NCBI GenBank assembly: GCA_026119935.1
Contig: JALRMH010000025.1
Span: 461,381-525,380 of the forward strand
Direction: 5' to 3'
Origin: Endothia cerciana
Taxonomy: Eukaryota; Ascomycota; Sordariomycetes; Diaporthales; Cryphonectriaceae
Length of the DNA stretch: 64,000 bases
The notes under the pieces are model-generated. The model made no database searches, was not told the DNA's origin, and worked only from the letters and a program-made list of their open reading frames with translations. Each line of letters begins with the position of its first letter. Positions within the stretch are counted from its first letter, which is position 1. Below are positions 23,617-36,805 of this stretch, in pieces. The position numbers and the translations under genes are program-made.

Positions 23617-26600
23617 GGCTGCTGGTGGTGGGCGCTCAAGGGGCTGGCCGCCTCGGGTCGGGTCGGCAGCAGGTTGTGTTGTCGTTCTCGGCGGCAGTGT
23701 CACAGAAGGCGCGAGACACCTCTCCCGGCGGCTCTGTGTGCCTCGTCCTATCTGGAGCCAGGCACGGACTGTGAGACCCGGCTCGAGCAAGGCAGTCGGG
23801 ACACTCACGAGGGGCTCGTGCCAGCAGACGAGATGTCGTGGCGCGCGGGAGGAAGGAAGGCTCTCAAAGGCGAGGTGCGGTACCCCGTCTGTAGATGAGA
23901 ACTTTCAAGGCGGCGGAGGAGCAGGTGAGCCTTTGGCTGGGAGGCTGACAGGACGGGGGGGGGCTCGAGGGAAGCGGGAAAAGGGCTCGGGATCAAGGTC
24001 AAGAGGTGTGCGAGCAAGGACGCACGTCCGACAGGGGAGTTGGGTTGGATCTCGTCCAAGGCGGGCGGGCAGGATTCAAGGTTGGGAGAGTTGGCCTGGA
24101 AAGTCCAGGGATGCCTTGTCCTGCGGCGAAGGAAAAGAAAAAGAAGAAGAAAAAAAAGCGGCCCCGACGTCTTCTCGCTAGTTTCTGGCTGGTAAATTGG
24201 AACCGAACCCAGCACGGGTTGATTTTGACGAGCACGGGGGAGATTTGGCGCTGTCGTAGCAGGCCAGGCAGGGGACGAGGATGGGATCAGATCAGGACGC
24301 CGATTGAGGCTGTGGTGCCGAACCGGGGGCGCAAATACTGGGCTGGACCGTAGCTGGTCGAATTCGGAGTGGGTTTTTGCCAATGACGTAGCGCCGGTTT
24401 GAAATCTCCGCTCGAACTTGGGCCGTGGAAGCGACCCAGGGATGGGATCTTCAAGATGAGGCAGACACCCCTTATCACAAACAGCCGTATCCTTACAGGA
24501 CGGGCGTCTAGGGCAGCCGGACCGTTGAAGGGAGAAGAAAGAAAGAAAAACACCCCCCACCCGGTGCGGTAACGAAGACCCGAGGCCCAGGCCAGGAAGC
24601 AATGCGGGAGGCGTCCGGCTGGTGGCTGGGATGAAGAACGCAGGTAGGGGGCCGAAGGCAGCCCTGATCCGGGTCGGTGGGATGGGGGAGAGGGGGGGGA
24701 CGAGAGAAGAGAGGAGGGCTGTGAGGAGGGGAGGATGGAGAGGCTGGCTGTGCACCCGGATGTGAGACAACGACGTCGACAATCCAGCGAGGTGGGTGGG
24801 CAGATGATGGGGGAAACAACGCCAAACATACGAGCGGCGGCAGTCTAGATGCACGTCGTGTCGGCACACAAGCATCGCCATCTATCTCCTTCTGCTAGTA
24901 GGTATAGCATGTAGTGCTTAGTACTACGGTACTGTGCATCTGACGGGGAGGGCCACCAGCAGCACGCATGCATCCATGCATGACTTCAGATGGCATTCTG
25001 GCTTGTAGCACGGTCCGGCCGCCTCCGCGCAAGGGGACACGCGTTGTGGCCAGGGGCTGCGGGATGAGAGTCTCGTCCAGAGGGGGCTTCTTGCTTCTGT
25101 GTTCATCTACCGGCGACAACGAGAGAGATCTTTCCATCCTGCCAGCGGTGCAGCAGGTGCCTGGTTGTCCCGTCGGCGAGGCTGTGGAAAAGGCCCCGGA
25201 GGGGGGGGGTGTTCGAGGTTGATGGCCATTGGAAAGAAAAAAAGCAGGCTTCTGCAAGGCGCGCCTGTACCCAGAGACTTGGCGATGGCCGGACTGCCTT
25301 GCCCCTGATCCTGGCCCGGGTACGTACTACTGTGGTACTCACTATGAACATATGCTAGACAGGGGGCGCCCGCAGTGCCTTTGGAGCTCTCGCACCCTGG
25401 TCGCAGATCCGATCCTCGCCTGTGGATATACGGGCGTACATAGCACACAGAAGACGACAGGAGGGGGCCCGTGGGGACCAGGGAGCCGCTGATGACTTAC
25501 TATGAGCATCATCCTGTCGGGATAATCACGGTTCAAAGGGGGGGGGGGTCTCCCTCCCCCGTTCCCACTTCCCACCATCTCCAAGGGGCGCACAGGCAGC
25601 AACAATACATACATCTGAGGCACTATGTAACTATGTATTCCTCCCGTCCCGTCTCGGTGGGACGGTTAGGTCGGCCAAGGCCAAGCCCCCACCTGCGCGG
25701 TACTCACAGGCGCCATACGGGGACAGGCGCCCGGCCGTGTATACATACCGTGGACTGCTTGGGTGGGGTGGCCGCACCCTGGCCCCCTCCTTGCGAAGGT
25801 TCCCCAGCCCCACAGACTCTGCCGGCATGTGCACCTTGCGGAATACGAGGACCGACGTCTCCACGAACCACGCAAGCTTGCTGATAAGTCTGTCCTCGCA
25901 CCCTCCCCGTGAGTACGAAGCAGGGACAGAGCCTCCCGCGAGGGGAGGAGGGGGGGTCACGGGGGGAACCCCCCCTGGGCCAGATCTTCGAAGATCGACA
26001 GTGTCCCTTTCATGTAAGCCATCTCGGCAAGGCGCCCGTGTTGCCCTCACACACTGCCACACGCTTAGATGGGGGGGGGGGGGGCCGTTGATCAAACGCA
26101 GAGGCTGCGACGGGTCTCACAGCCAGCTCGTACGTACGGTCTCATACCATAGCAGGAGAGATATTGAGCAGCACCGTGCCATGTACCGCGGTGGCACCAT
26201 CTCTCACCCCCTGTGGAGAGGAGGGGGTGTTCGACGTGTCACCGACTCGCAGCACTAGGCAGTTCACCGCATGCACCTCGATCGACATATGCTGCTTGGC
26301 GTGACAATCCGATCCTCCATCACGGGGGATTTGCGGCGCCCGCCCTGCGGTGTAAGCTCACGAGCAGGATCGACGGCGCATGGCGATAAGGGGGTGCCAT
26401 CCTGCGACAGACATGCAAGCCGCTGCCGTGCCACAGTACGGACGAACCAAGGAACGAGGGCGCGGAGACCACCTATAGTAGTAGTACCACCACGGCCCCG
26501 AGAGAGATACCGTTCCGAGACAGCCGCCTACCTCGTACCGTCCCTCAGGGCCCCCATCCCTGACTCTTGATCGATCATGATCTCTCCAGCATCTTGCGCT

Positions 26601-28570
26601 TCACGGGATGGGGAAGCCCCCCCCCCCCCCCGTCACAATCTCGTCGGCCACCCGCAAGGCTCCGCCTCTTATCTGCACCTCCCGGATATTACCCGCGCAT
26701 CCCTAGCCACATGCACCCACAAGGCTGTGGGTTTTGCGGTCCAGAAAAATATAGCACAAGACACCAGTGCTCTTCGGAGGGGTGCTGCCGGTGGTGATGG
26801 TACCCTTATTCACCCTCAAAGGCTGTCTGCATCGGAAGAGGACCCGCATTCTCGAATAGAACAGGCGGTACTTGTCCTCAACATGCGAGGAGCCTAGGCT
26901 TGGAGTATTCCAGCCCCGCCCTCTTGCGTCCGGGGAAGCTGACATCCGCATATCATATCCCCTATAGAATCCTGGACCGCAAAGTTCAGCCTCAAAATGG
27001 TCGGTGCCTTCTCCCAAGGCTCTGAGAACACCACCTCCTCTCGGCGGGTCCAGACGACAGCAGCTGGTCTGCACATGGCCTGAACCCGGGTGGCGGGCCC
27101 TGCGAGGCCGCTCTGTAGGACACAAGACAACCATCTAGGCACATTTGGAGACGCCCAGACGCTCGTTCAGCAACCACGGCGCTTCGCTCCAAACCCCCTT
27201 TCCACTGCCACCCCTCTTGGTCTTTCGCGTCTTATATGCTGCCTGATGTGCACTCGGTCTCGTCCACTCTGTAGAGCCCAGTGAGGAACCACCTCACGGG
27301 CGCGGTCTCCATACCGCTGTAACCAAAAATTACATGCAGTCTTGACAAACAAGGAAACATCGCCAGCTGGTTTGAAGAACATCTGACCACCCAACGTTTA
27401 GGCCGTATTCCTGGAGGACTCCCGGCTTTCCAAGGGGTTGTTGCAAGAACTGAAAGCTGAGGGCCATCACAAGGAGGAAGCTCCAGCTTGGTCAGAAGGG
27501 CAGGAGCTCGAGGTGAGAAGACCTCAGCATGCCCACCAGGGACCCCTCGTCGGTTGCGGTCATCTGTCAAGCCGGTATCTTCGAAACGGCGGTACGAGGA
27601 GAGGGGAGGCAAGCAGTGATAGACCGCCGAGGCGTAACCAAACAAAGCCCCGTTGGTTACAGACTATGACAGAAGACGGGCTCGTCCGTTTCGACTTACC
27701 TAGGTCCTACACAGGGGACACGACTTCACCTGCTACTATGGCTCAGCCCCAGGCAGCTCAGCTACCAACCTAGCCCTCCGGTCTTCCACCTCGAAGTACT
27801 GATGGGCCATATCGCCAGGCGCCTCGGCAAGGCCCACGAGGCCCGTGTCCTTCGTTGGACCGTCACCGTCGCCGTCGCCGTCGTGGCCTCCCCCCTCCGC
27901 AGCCATAAACCCGTCGCCAGACCTACCAGACCTCCGTATCCATCGCTCTCCCGCTCCTGCACCGAGACAGTCCACGACGTACCGTTACTGTCCCCGGTCC
28001 AGGTAACCAGCAGTGCCTGGCCGAACAGGATCTCACCCGAGACGCTGGTCGGCACCGCGAGTCCGCCACTATCAGCAGCTGGAGAGGGGGTTCAGGGCCG
28101 CAAACAGGACCGCGGCGAGGAACGAGACGAGAAAGGCGACGACGCCGGTGCCATTTCCACCGCGGCCCGCAGCGGGATCCCAGTATTCTTTTTGTTGGAG
28201 ACCGTTCCGCTAGTGGACATGTGATGTGACGCGAGGACGTACGTGTGGGAAGAGACAAGAGTCCCCAGCGGGCTTGCGCCCCGTACGTACAGTATTTACA
28301 TGCTGCCTGTGCATGCTTGACCCGGCGTCCCGAGCGCGTCTCTGGGCCCACCCCAGCAGCACTCGCGGTTCAGCATGACGGCTGGATGCAGGCTGACACA
28401 AGCATGGTTGAAGGCCTCCACTAGGCTGAAGGTATCTGACCACCCCATCCATCGCCTCGAGGGATTCAGAGGGCGGAGCCTCTCTACCATGATACCGTTT
28501 CAATTCCGCATGATCATTGGCCTGATACTTCCAGGGTCCGCCAATGGGAGTCTTCTCATCCCCTAAACGT
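23617..28570. other. Gene-poor GC-rich stretch, no gene recognised
   Basis: After the metalloprotease promoter (to about 24,200) this region contains many short overlapping frames on both strands but no motif I can place. A hydrophobic stretch readable on the minus strand near 28,100-28,180 could be a membrane segment of a decayed gene, but flanking frames are broken. G or C runs of 8-14 bases occur at about 25,201, 25,540, 26,070 and 26,617. A minus-strand frame (24,881-23,805) is Pro/Ser-rich and probably not coding. Confidence 0.4.
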
Positions 28571-31500
28571 AGAGAAGACTAAGGGAACTTCTGAGTACTG
28601 GTTTTCTAGAGTCAGCTTGAAGACAGATTCCTCCGAAGGGGGAGGAGCGCCAACGTTGTTCAGGAAGGGGTGCCGCTATACCGAAGTGCAGATCAGCTCG
28701 TCAGTATAAGAGCAGCCTCCTTTTGAGGGTTACTTTATGATAGGTACTTTTTTTAAAGAAATAAAAATTAAAAAATTAAAATAATTCCCTCGCCTGGTTG
28801 TGGGGTTTGTTACCATAGTATAGATCTGAGCCCATTGGTACTTTGTGCGCACCAGATAGCTTCCATTGAGTTCTTCGGTCGTCAATCTTAGTATTAGATA
28901 ACACCTCACTATTCAGTAGCCTTACAGCTAGTGACGCTCGCATCAAGATCGACATAGGAACTATATAGTGTGTTTTGATATTGAAGACAAAAAGGTGTAC
29001 GCTGCTTCGTTACGGCTAACATAAACCCTTGAGATACTTCTAGGGCCTGAGGTACAGGCAGTGCTCAGTACACTGTGTATCTGCTCTGCCTCCTCATACC
29101 GCCGCCACCGCCGCTCCCGGAATGCGGAGCTGATGGCCGCTGCTCCGGTGCGGCGCCAGCGCCCTCGAGATGCCCAACCCGGTGCGCAAGGAGGTGGAGA
29201 GGAGGAGCTCGGGAGCACCGACGACGACGAAATGGCGTGTTGAGTAGACGCAGCACGAGAGGGACGGGCGAACCTTTATAAAAACCCCGGGTGGGTATTA
29301 GGTGCGCACAATGCGCAAGTACGGCGCTCTGTCATCACGATGCAGAGGCGTCGAAAAGTCCCCGGGTAAACGGGATCGCGATTTTATATCGTAGGGTTCT
29401 TTTTATGCAAATCATTATAAGCAGCTTTTGTGCTACGCCATCATTAAATATTAAGCTTTGCTTCGTAATTGTAAGTTAATACTTTCTCGTTAATAAATAA
29501 ATCAAATTCTTGTTTAAAAAAAAAATCGCTGTTACATTTTTTATTTTATTTGATAAAATATTGTTTTAGGCGTCATAAATTTTATAGGCCGGGGCTAAAT
29601 GACAGCAAAAGGGATCAGCATGTCCCCAATGTGAAGAAATCTATCACACGGGAGTTAGTACTAAAAACTCCGAGACCTGCTCAAGCAATATGGTATGTGG
29701 CGATGGCAACATATATCTACGTTGACTAGAAAATCTATCTCTTTAGGTAAAGGCTTAGTCAGCTGCAACGCTATTATGGCCATGGAGACGTGCTTTCTAC
29801 TGGACGATCAGAAGTAGGCCGGCGTGCGAACTAATTTAACCTCATCTGAAATATATAAGACAAGGTTGATCAGGACAGATCTGATATTGTGCTTTTGAAG
29901 GTTTGGGTCCTGATCGTCCTTCGATGAACATGTTGGCGGACCTCGCCAAAGGGCTTAACGCAACAACATCTGTCCTAGCACTTGGTAAGAAGACCTGGGA
30001 GCAGCAATGGAGGCAATGAAATTGCCTTATCTATCACGAAATTCAATGTTACAGCGATACAGAACGCAGGAACATGTTGCGTGCTATGGAAGACCTCCTG
30101 AGTAGGCGGTGGTTCAACAGGGTCTGGATAATCCAAGAGGTGGCTAGTGCTAAAGCTGGAGAAGTTATTGTTGGTGAGATGGGAAATATGGTATCCATAC
30201 CCATGCGACTTTTCGCCTTTCTACCATACCTGATGGAACTTACCTCCACTCGACCAGATATAGAAGCTATTTTGGACGTTATGCCATCAGTGGGACAGAA
30301 GCGACGAGGATGGTGGGACGAACACGACCTAAAGACCCTGCTCTTGAAGTTTCATCGGAGCCAGGCTGGAGACTCAAGAGACTTCGTTTACGCACTCCTC
30401 GGGATAACAACAGATAACAGCGTCCGACAAGCTATTCCACCTGATTACAATATGGATGAACAGACAGTCTTCAGGAACACGATGTCGTACCTAGTGTATC
30501 AAGAGGTCGATGCGAGCAAGGTCATTTCTCCAGTCCGCGACAAAGAAAGCCTAGTCAAGGCCCTGCCTGGATCACCATACTATCTTGGGACAAAGCATTA
30601 CGATGCTCAATCCGGAATAATGCGAATGCTAACGACGCGAAGTGGATCTTAGAGACCCAGGTCGTTGACGTTAACTGCGATGAGAGCACAAGCGAGAGGG
30701 CGCCATTGGCCTTACTTGCTGGCCAAGGTTATCCTCTGGATGTCATGCAGAAGGTTTTAGAGCGTGACGATGTCGACGTAAACATCCGTTACGGAGGGCC
30801 GCTGCCGCTTCATCTAGCCGCGAGGAAAGGCCGTTGGGAAGTCGTCGAGCTGCTTCTCATGACAGGCAAAGTCGACTCAGAGAACACATTTACACAGACA
30901 CCATTCTCGGAAGCAGCAAGAAACGGGTACAAGGGTATTATCAAGCTGCTTCTAAAGACAGGCGAGGTTGATAATATTGACTCGAAAAATAATTTCGGTA
31001 CAACACCACTCTCAGAAGCAGCAAGGAATAGGCATGAGGGTACTGTCAAGCTGCTTCTCGAGACAGGCAAAGCTGATGTCGATTTGAAGGATGAATAGAG
31101 CAAGATACCGGTTCAGTACGCAATGATGAAAAGGCACGAAGGAATCATGAAGCTGCTTCTCAAAACAGGCAAAGTTAATATCTAATAGATAGAGAATGCT
31201 AAAATGTTGCTTTGGCAAACAGCAACAAAGGAGCATAAGATAATCTCCAAAATTCTTTTTAAGACAAGCAAGAGATAATTTAAGTTAACTATAAAAGCCA
31301 ATTCTTTATATATGTGATGTGTTGCCTTCCTACTATGGAAATTCTCTTCGCCTTTAGAAAGCCCTCTAGAGTTTACTCTATACCCATGCAAAGGACAGTT
31401 AGGCTCGATCAGCTTGAAAATGATCATCAACGACGCCCGCATCTCTGCCCAGAACAAGTAGCAAGAGGACTTTGTGGCCATTTATACAGGTAGAGAAGGT

Positions 31501-33900
31501 TTACTTCGATGGCTTGAACACAGTATAGGATCTTCATATAGATAGACGCCGGAAAAGAAAGACCGCCATTGGGCTATGTGGCTTGCTTCCGAGTACCACG
31601 TATTTTAGCAGAGGGATCTATGCGAATGGAATTGACATTGAGATTTTTTCTATAAAGCAGGGGGATGGCTCCCCTGACCGCCACAAGGCGGCCATTACAG
31701 ACAGCCGATGGCACATGCCCCCTAAGTGTCCTTGCCCATGTTGCGACAATGTGTGGATAGTATGAAGTAATGCTGGTTTTCACGAAGATATTGCCGCTCA
31801 TTCCTTTATTCGCGTCTGCTTTATGCAGAAGCTGTCTTGCAATGTACTCGGCCGACTTTGGCAGACGAATCTTGTAGGTCCCCGAGACTATTGAGAAGTC
31901 CTTGTGCAGTGGCAGCAAGTTTATGCCTCTGCTTTCTCCGCTATTCAGCCTCAGATCCGACACAAATTAGCTCACTGTCATCAAAATAAGCGACTGTCCA
32001 AGAGCAAAAGATGCTGGCAAGTGGTGAGAGAACATGCTGTATCCAATAGTTCAGGTCAAATTAACATGAAAGCAGCAATCGGTTCCGTATCAAGCATGTC
32101 GGACTCGTCCAGCTCGCAGGCACCAATACCCTCATGTTTTGCCACAACCTGCATAATTCTCTCAATCAACGGACGCTGGGTTTGAATTTCAATGACGTTG
32201 TCATATGTTTCATCTCCAAGATCCGGGCTATCAGATGTTGGTCTATGATTCGGCCACTACATCTGAAATGGATCAAATTATGGGTATTTTTGTATGTGAA
32301 CCAGACTTTGTCATAGACCCGTCATGCTTCCCCAATATTCTGACCAGGATGCTGCTTCTGAAGTCGCTACTTTTCTATTTGCACAGATCTCAAGGGCTTC
32401 GGAGAACGGCCTATCTCAGTGGCTAGTCCACTGTACACCCTTTACGCAAGCGACTGGCATGAAATTCTCTGCCCACCGGTGTTTATCACTTGTCAGTATT
32501 CTATCACCAAACCACCAGTACAAGTTTCAACAGCAGGGGGGTCAGAAATACCGTAGCTCGCATTATCGACGACTCATGTTAGAGGATCGTAGACAGCTCC
32601 GCGGTAACCATTTCCCGTCTTGCCTTCGAACAAAATACCCATCCTGTCCGGTTTGCACAGACGAGCGCCGGTGAATCAGGTATCTATGCAGAAATAAAAA
32701 GGAATGTCTAAGAGCATCAAGATTAATACTATGGGAAGGTAAACGATCTATCGATCGTCGATCTTACCCTTGAAGGTGACTGTTGGCCCGGGTGACCGTT
32801 CTCTCGATACCGTTTTACCTGGCGATTACGATGTCATGATAAATAGGCAGAGGGCAGAATCTCTGTCGCATAGTAGGCACCAAGGGGGCCGAAAAGGATA
32901 GCATCTGCTTTCCAATCAAATAGGTTGACCGTCGCAATATTAGCACTACATGGCGGTGCTGCCGGCAGAAAGTAACAAATTCCAGGCGACCGACCGCATG
33001 ACCCACAGAGTCTGGGCAGGGATACAATAATCCGGTCCTATCCAATACTATAAACTCAACTCTCCCTTGCCGACAATTTCGGGTTGATTGGGTCGCGACG
33101 TTATCCTTGAGGACCAGAAGTGTTGAGCATCTTGCTACGGACAGCTCTTCTATAGTCCCTCTGCGATCGAGGTCTGACCTGCCTTGGCATCCCCATGCAT
33201 TGTAGGTATTGGAACCGACGTCTTATCATCTAGGGACGACGCAAGTGTCTAGATACTTAGACGCCTAGGCAAGCGCCCCGGGATGAAGATCCGTGTAGTC
33301 ACTGCAAGCCAAGACTGCCTCGGATACGTAGGTAGGAATACTGTAGGTGAGACCGGAGGAAGGTTTTTATGCCCGAAGTAAAAGGCTCTTAACAGACTCA
33401 CGATTTCGACCATGATGTTGGTAAATTCTTCACATTACAAGGGTATTGTGGGATGCGGAAGCTTTCTGTTGATAGCTGAGACCTCCCATTGAGTCTCTCT
33501 ATGCAACTAACTGTCTGGTGGAGTCTACGGGACGTGAGATGCCCCTGGAAATGTACATTGAGAGTACCCACAAGGACACCGGGCTCCGTGTTGGATTTGC
33601 TTCATAAATTATCTCGATTAGCCCTATTCCTATGTGTGCTCGCCTGTAGGATGTACTCAAGAGTCCAGTCGCCGCCCCCCCCCCCCCCAAGTCTCTCCCA
33701 ATCATCTCTCGCCCTACGCACCAACTATTCTAGGAAGACAAACTCAGGCTAATAATTAAATGTAAGTCACTCCAGGGCTCAAAGTGACATATGGATCGTG
33801 CAGATAGTTCCAGTGTCCTACTCCCCTTAATCAAATTGCCACAGCTATGCGGCCGTGACAGGAGACACGACAAAATCGATCGGCCATTTCTTTACATAAC
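28571..33900. other. AT-rich, probably RIP-affected block
   Basis: Base composition drops sharply from the GC-rich flanks. Around 28,740-28,790 and 29,380-29,590 the sequence is mostly A and T. Frames are short and stop-rich apart from the HET-ankyrin relic. Such compartments in ascomycetes usually derive from repeats mutated by RIP. No long terminal repeats or transposase motif were identified, so the origin is inferred from composition. Confidence 0.55.
29930..31190 (+). pseudogene. HET domain - ankyrin repeat protein, decayed and truncated
   Basis: The frame from about 30,032 to 30,652 encodes the C-terminal half of a HET (heterokaryon incompatibility) domain, with the hallmark RRWFNRVWIIQEV followed by the SRDFVYALLG segment. 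A stop (TGA near 30,017) interrupts it upstream and the N-terminal HET part is missing. The reading then shifts frame near 30,600-30,640. From 30,640 to 31,185 there are about four ankyrin repeats (PLPLHLAARKGRWEVVELLL, TPFSEAARNGYKGIIKLLL, TPLSEAARNRHEGTVKLLL, QYAMMKRHEGIMKLLL), with an in-frame TAG at 31,096 inside the array. HET-ankyrin proteins act in fungal allorecognition and cell death. This copy cannot make the full protein. It lies in the AT-rich block, which suggests RIP. Confidence 0.8.
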
Positions 33901-34940
33901 ACATACACACATATACACGGGAAGGCGACCGATGCAATACTGATTTTTACGTACCGAAAACCCAAGCGCTCGAGGATGCCCATCCGCGCGTGCGCGTGCG
34001 CGCGCGTGTGCGTGCAGGATAGGCCTGACCAAGATCCCCGGCCTCCTCCGCCATACGTCCTCTGCCGCCCCGGGAGCCCTTTTCCTCAGCCGGGACAAAA
34101 AGGCGACCCACAGCCCACGCGTTGCCCCGGGGCCGGGCACTCGGCCCGCGTGTGCAGTGGTGGTTTTTTTCTTTAGGCGGGGACCCGCCCGCCGTTGACG
34201 TGCTTTTGTCCCGGGCGTTCGTCATGTTTAGCTCCGGGACGAAGTTTACCACCCCCCCCCCCCAATATACGAGGCCCCCCAAATTGACGTTCGGACATAA
34301 CAATCGACAATAGGGGTTATATGACCCTGCGCCAGATAGCGCAAGAGAGATATTCACGCTGCGGGGCGGGTGGAACTGGCAGAGGCGAGGAGGACAGGTC
34401 CTCAGGCGGCACGCGTTCTGCACGGTCAATATATCCCAACTAGGTCGTCAAAGCACGTTCTGCGCGGTCAATACATCCCAACTAGGTCGTCTAAAGCATG
34501 TTTTATCCTTCCTCTCTTGTCGACATACATAAATAGTAGTAGCATATATCGAATTCCCGGATCGCCTTTCCATATCTGGATGCCTTTTCTACGGGCCATG
34601 TGTCTCGCCTGCATGAGACCATGCTCGATTCATGAAATCTGGGGCACAGGGTGTTCCTATTTCCTAATTGCTGTCGTTATGGTCCACATTGCGTGCTCGC
34701 AGGCCGGCTATGACACCTTGCGCGGCCTGGCCGTCTGATTCGCCACGACAGGGCCTGATAATACTTACGGAATCGTGCGTCTACATGCTTACCGGGCACT
34801 AACCTCGTGCGCCGTTATAAGTGTAGCCGCTTGACGTTTTCGCGACCCTGCCTACCGGAGCCCACTAGTCACCTCCTGAGCAAGCCACTACCGAGTACGG
34901 CCTGTGAAGAGAGTCGTCCGCCAGCAGCCAGACAAGAACG
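31191..34940. other. Gene-free flank of the AT-rich block and MFS promoter
   Basis: Short frames at 31,574-31,963 (minus) and 31,904-32,674 (plus) match nothing I recognise and may be relics. A C run occurs at about 33,675 and another at about 34,250. GC content rises again after about 33,900, and the last kilobase holds the 5' flank of the MFS gene. Confidence 0.4.
34411..34498. repeat. Two-copy tandem repeat, about 44-bp unit
   Basis: Two adjacent copies (34,411-34,454 and 34,455-34,498) share the core CGGTCAATAYATCCCAACTA followed by GGTCGTC, differing by a few C/T and G/A changes and small indels. It lies about 450 bp upstream of the MFS start. Confidence 0.85.
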
Positions 34941-36805
34941 ATGGCCTCGACCAGGGACCACGATATCGACAAGGAGACGGGCCTGGACGCCCCGGGGCCC
35001 GGCGCGGCCTCGCCTTCCGGGCGCGACTATGGTATCGAGAGCAGCTCGGACGAGGCGCTCGACGACAGCTATGAGGTGTTCAAAGCTGCCGTGGAGACTG
35101 AGTTCGAGGAGGCGGAGGTGAAGCGCGTGCTGAGGAAGATCGACATGCGTATCGTGCCGGTGTTGTTTGTTACCTATTTTCTGCAGTATCTGGATAAGAG
35201 TAAGTCTTGGCCTCCTTTGCTCCCTGTGAGAACGTCGGTCCCCCCGGGCAGGACCGGCTCGGAGATTTTTCCAATTTTTGGGGGGAGGCTGGGGGGTGGG
35301 TCGTGTCTGGGCTGTGAGAGCTGATGATGAGTACGCAGACTCGCTCAACTTCGCCAGCGAATTCGGCCTGAAGACGGGTACCAACCTGCAGGGACAGGAC
35401 TATTCCTGGCTGAGTTCCATCTTCTACTTCGGCTACCTGATCGCGCAATTCCCGGCCTCGTACGCGCTCCAGGCCCTCCCCATGGGCAAGTTCGTCTCTA
35501 TCATTACTATCATATGGGGCGCTATCGTCATGACGACGCCCGGGTGCACGTCGTTCGCCGGGATCGCGACGAACCGCTTCTTCCTCGGCGTGACCGAGGC
35601 GGTGGTCAACCCGGCGTTCGTGCTGATCATGAGCGTCTGGTATACCTCTGCCGAGCAGCCCCTGCGCCTGGAGACGTACTACTGCACCAACGGCCTGGCG
35701 ACGATGTTCGGTGGCCTCATCGGTTACGCCGTGGGGCATATCACGACGGGCCTCGCGCAGTGGATGTACGTCTTCATCATCTTCGGCGCCATCAGCTTCT
35801 CCTGGGGCATCGTGTCCCTGCTCATCCTGCCGGACCTCCCGTCCACCGCGAAGTTCCTGTCGCCCCGCGAGAGGGCCATCGCCATCGACCGGGTCAGCCG
35901 CAACAAGCAGGGCGTCAAGAACCACCACTTCCGGAAGTACCAGGCGGTCCAGTGCGCCAAGGACCCCAAGACGTGGATCCTGTTCGTGATGGCGGTCGGC
36001 GCACAGGTGCCCAACAGCGCGCTGACGAGCTTCACGAGCATCATCATCGACACCTTCGGGTTCGACACGCTCGGCTCGCAGTACCTGCAGATCCCGGGGG
36101 GCGCGGTGCAGTTCCTGGCGCTGCTCATTGGCGGGTGGGTGTGTACGCGGTGGCCGCAGAGCAGGTGTATCACGATGATTGTGGCGAATGCGATCTGTAT
36201 CGTCGGCGCGGCGTTGTTGGTCGGGCTGTCGGATAGCAACAAGGTGAGTGTTTCCAGCCCGTGATGCCCTACCCCGGAGGAGAGAGATCATCGAGAGCTG
36301 ACGATCCCAGTGGGGCCGGCTCGTTGCGCTCTGGCTGTGCTACTTCCAGGGCCTGGGGTTCAGCATGTCCCTGACGATGGTCTCGTCCAATGTGGCCGGC
36401 TACACCAAGAAGCAGCTCACCGGTGCGGTCCTGTTCACGGGGTACTGCGTGGGCAACATCATAGGCCCGCAGACGTTCATCTCCAGCGAAGCTCGTAGGT
36501 CCCCTCCTCCCCTCACACCCCATCTGGCTCCTCATCGGTGAAGAGACGGGGAGACGCCCTCTGGAGGGACGAGCCAGACAGCACGCTGACCACTGGTCCT
36601 CACAGCTGGCTACCACAGCGCATACATCGCCATGCTGGTGGGATACACCGTGAAGCTGGCCATGGTGGTTGTGCTGTACATTTACATGTACAGATCGAAC
36701 AAGGCTCGAGATGCTGCCGGGCACGACAACGATGCGGCGGCGATCGAAATGGGCATGCATGACCAGACAGAGTTGGACAACCCCGGGTTCAGATATACAC
36801 TGTGA
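34941..36805 (+). CDS. MFS permease, allantoate permease (Dal5/anion:cation symporter) family
   Basis: Plasma-membrane major facilitator of 515 residues built from exons 34941-35199, 35339-36243, 36311-36494 and 36606-36805; all phases close. Family hallmarks are VLRKIDMRIVPVLFVTYFLQYLDKNSLNFA (split over the first intron), the WLSSIFYFGYLIAQFPASY helix, and the FLGVTEAVVNPAFVLIMSVWY segment with YYCTNGLATMFGGLIGYAVG. The second half contains ARNxxGYTKKQ-like material as VSSNVAGYTKKQLTGAVLF and NIIGPQTF, typical of Dal5-type carriers. Twelve membrane helices are expected, and the first 60 residues are a soluble acidic leader. Members move allantoate, nicotinate, biotin precursors, dipeptides or other anions. 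Substrate cannot be read from sequence. It is followed in tandem by phosphatidylserine synthase, with no sign of shared function. Confidence 0.92.

Noticed and set aside
23805..24881. A 358-codon minus-strand frame upstream of the metalloprotease
   Set aside because: Composition is Pro/Ser/Leu/Arg-rich with no motif or splice pattern, and it lies in the promoter region.
28080..28220. A hydrophobic segment on the minus strand in the gene-poor region
   Set aside because: It could be a membrane helix, but the frames on both sides are broken and no protein family fits.
28571..33900. AT-rich block considered as a transposon insertion
   Set aside because: No terminal repeats, target duplication or transposase/reverse transcriptase motif was seen. 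It is described only by composition.
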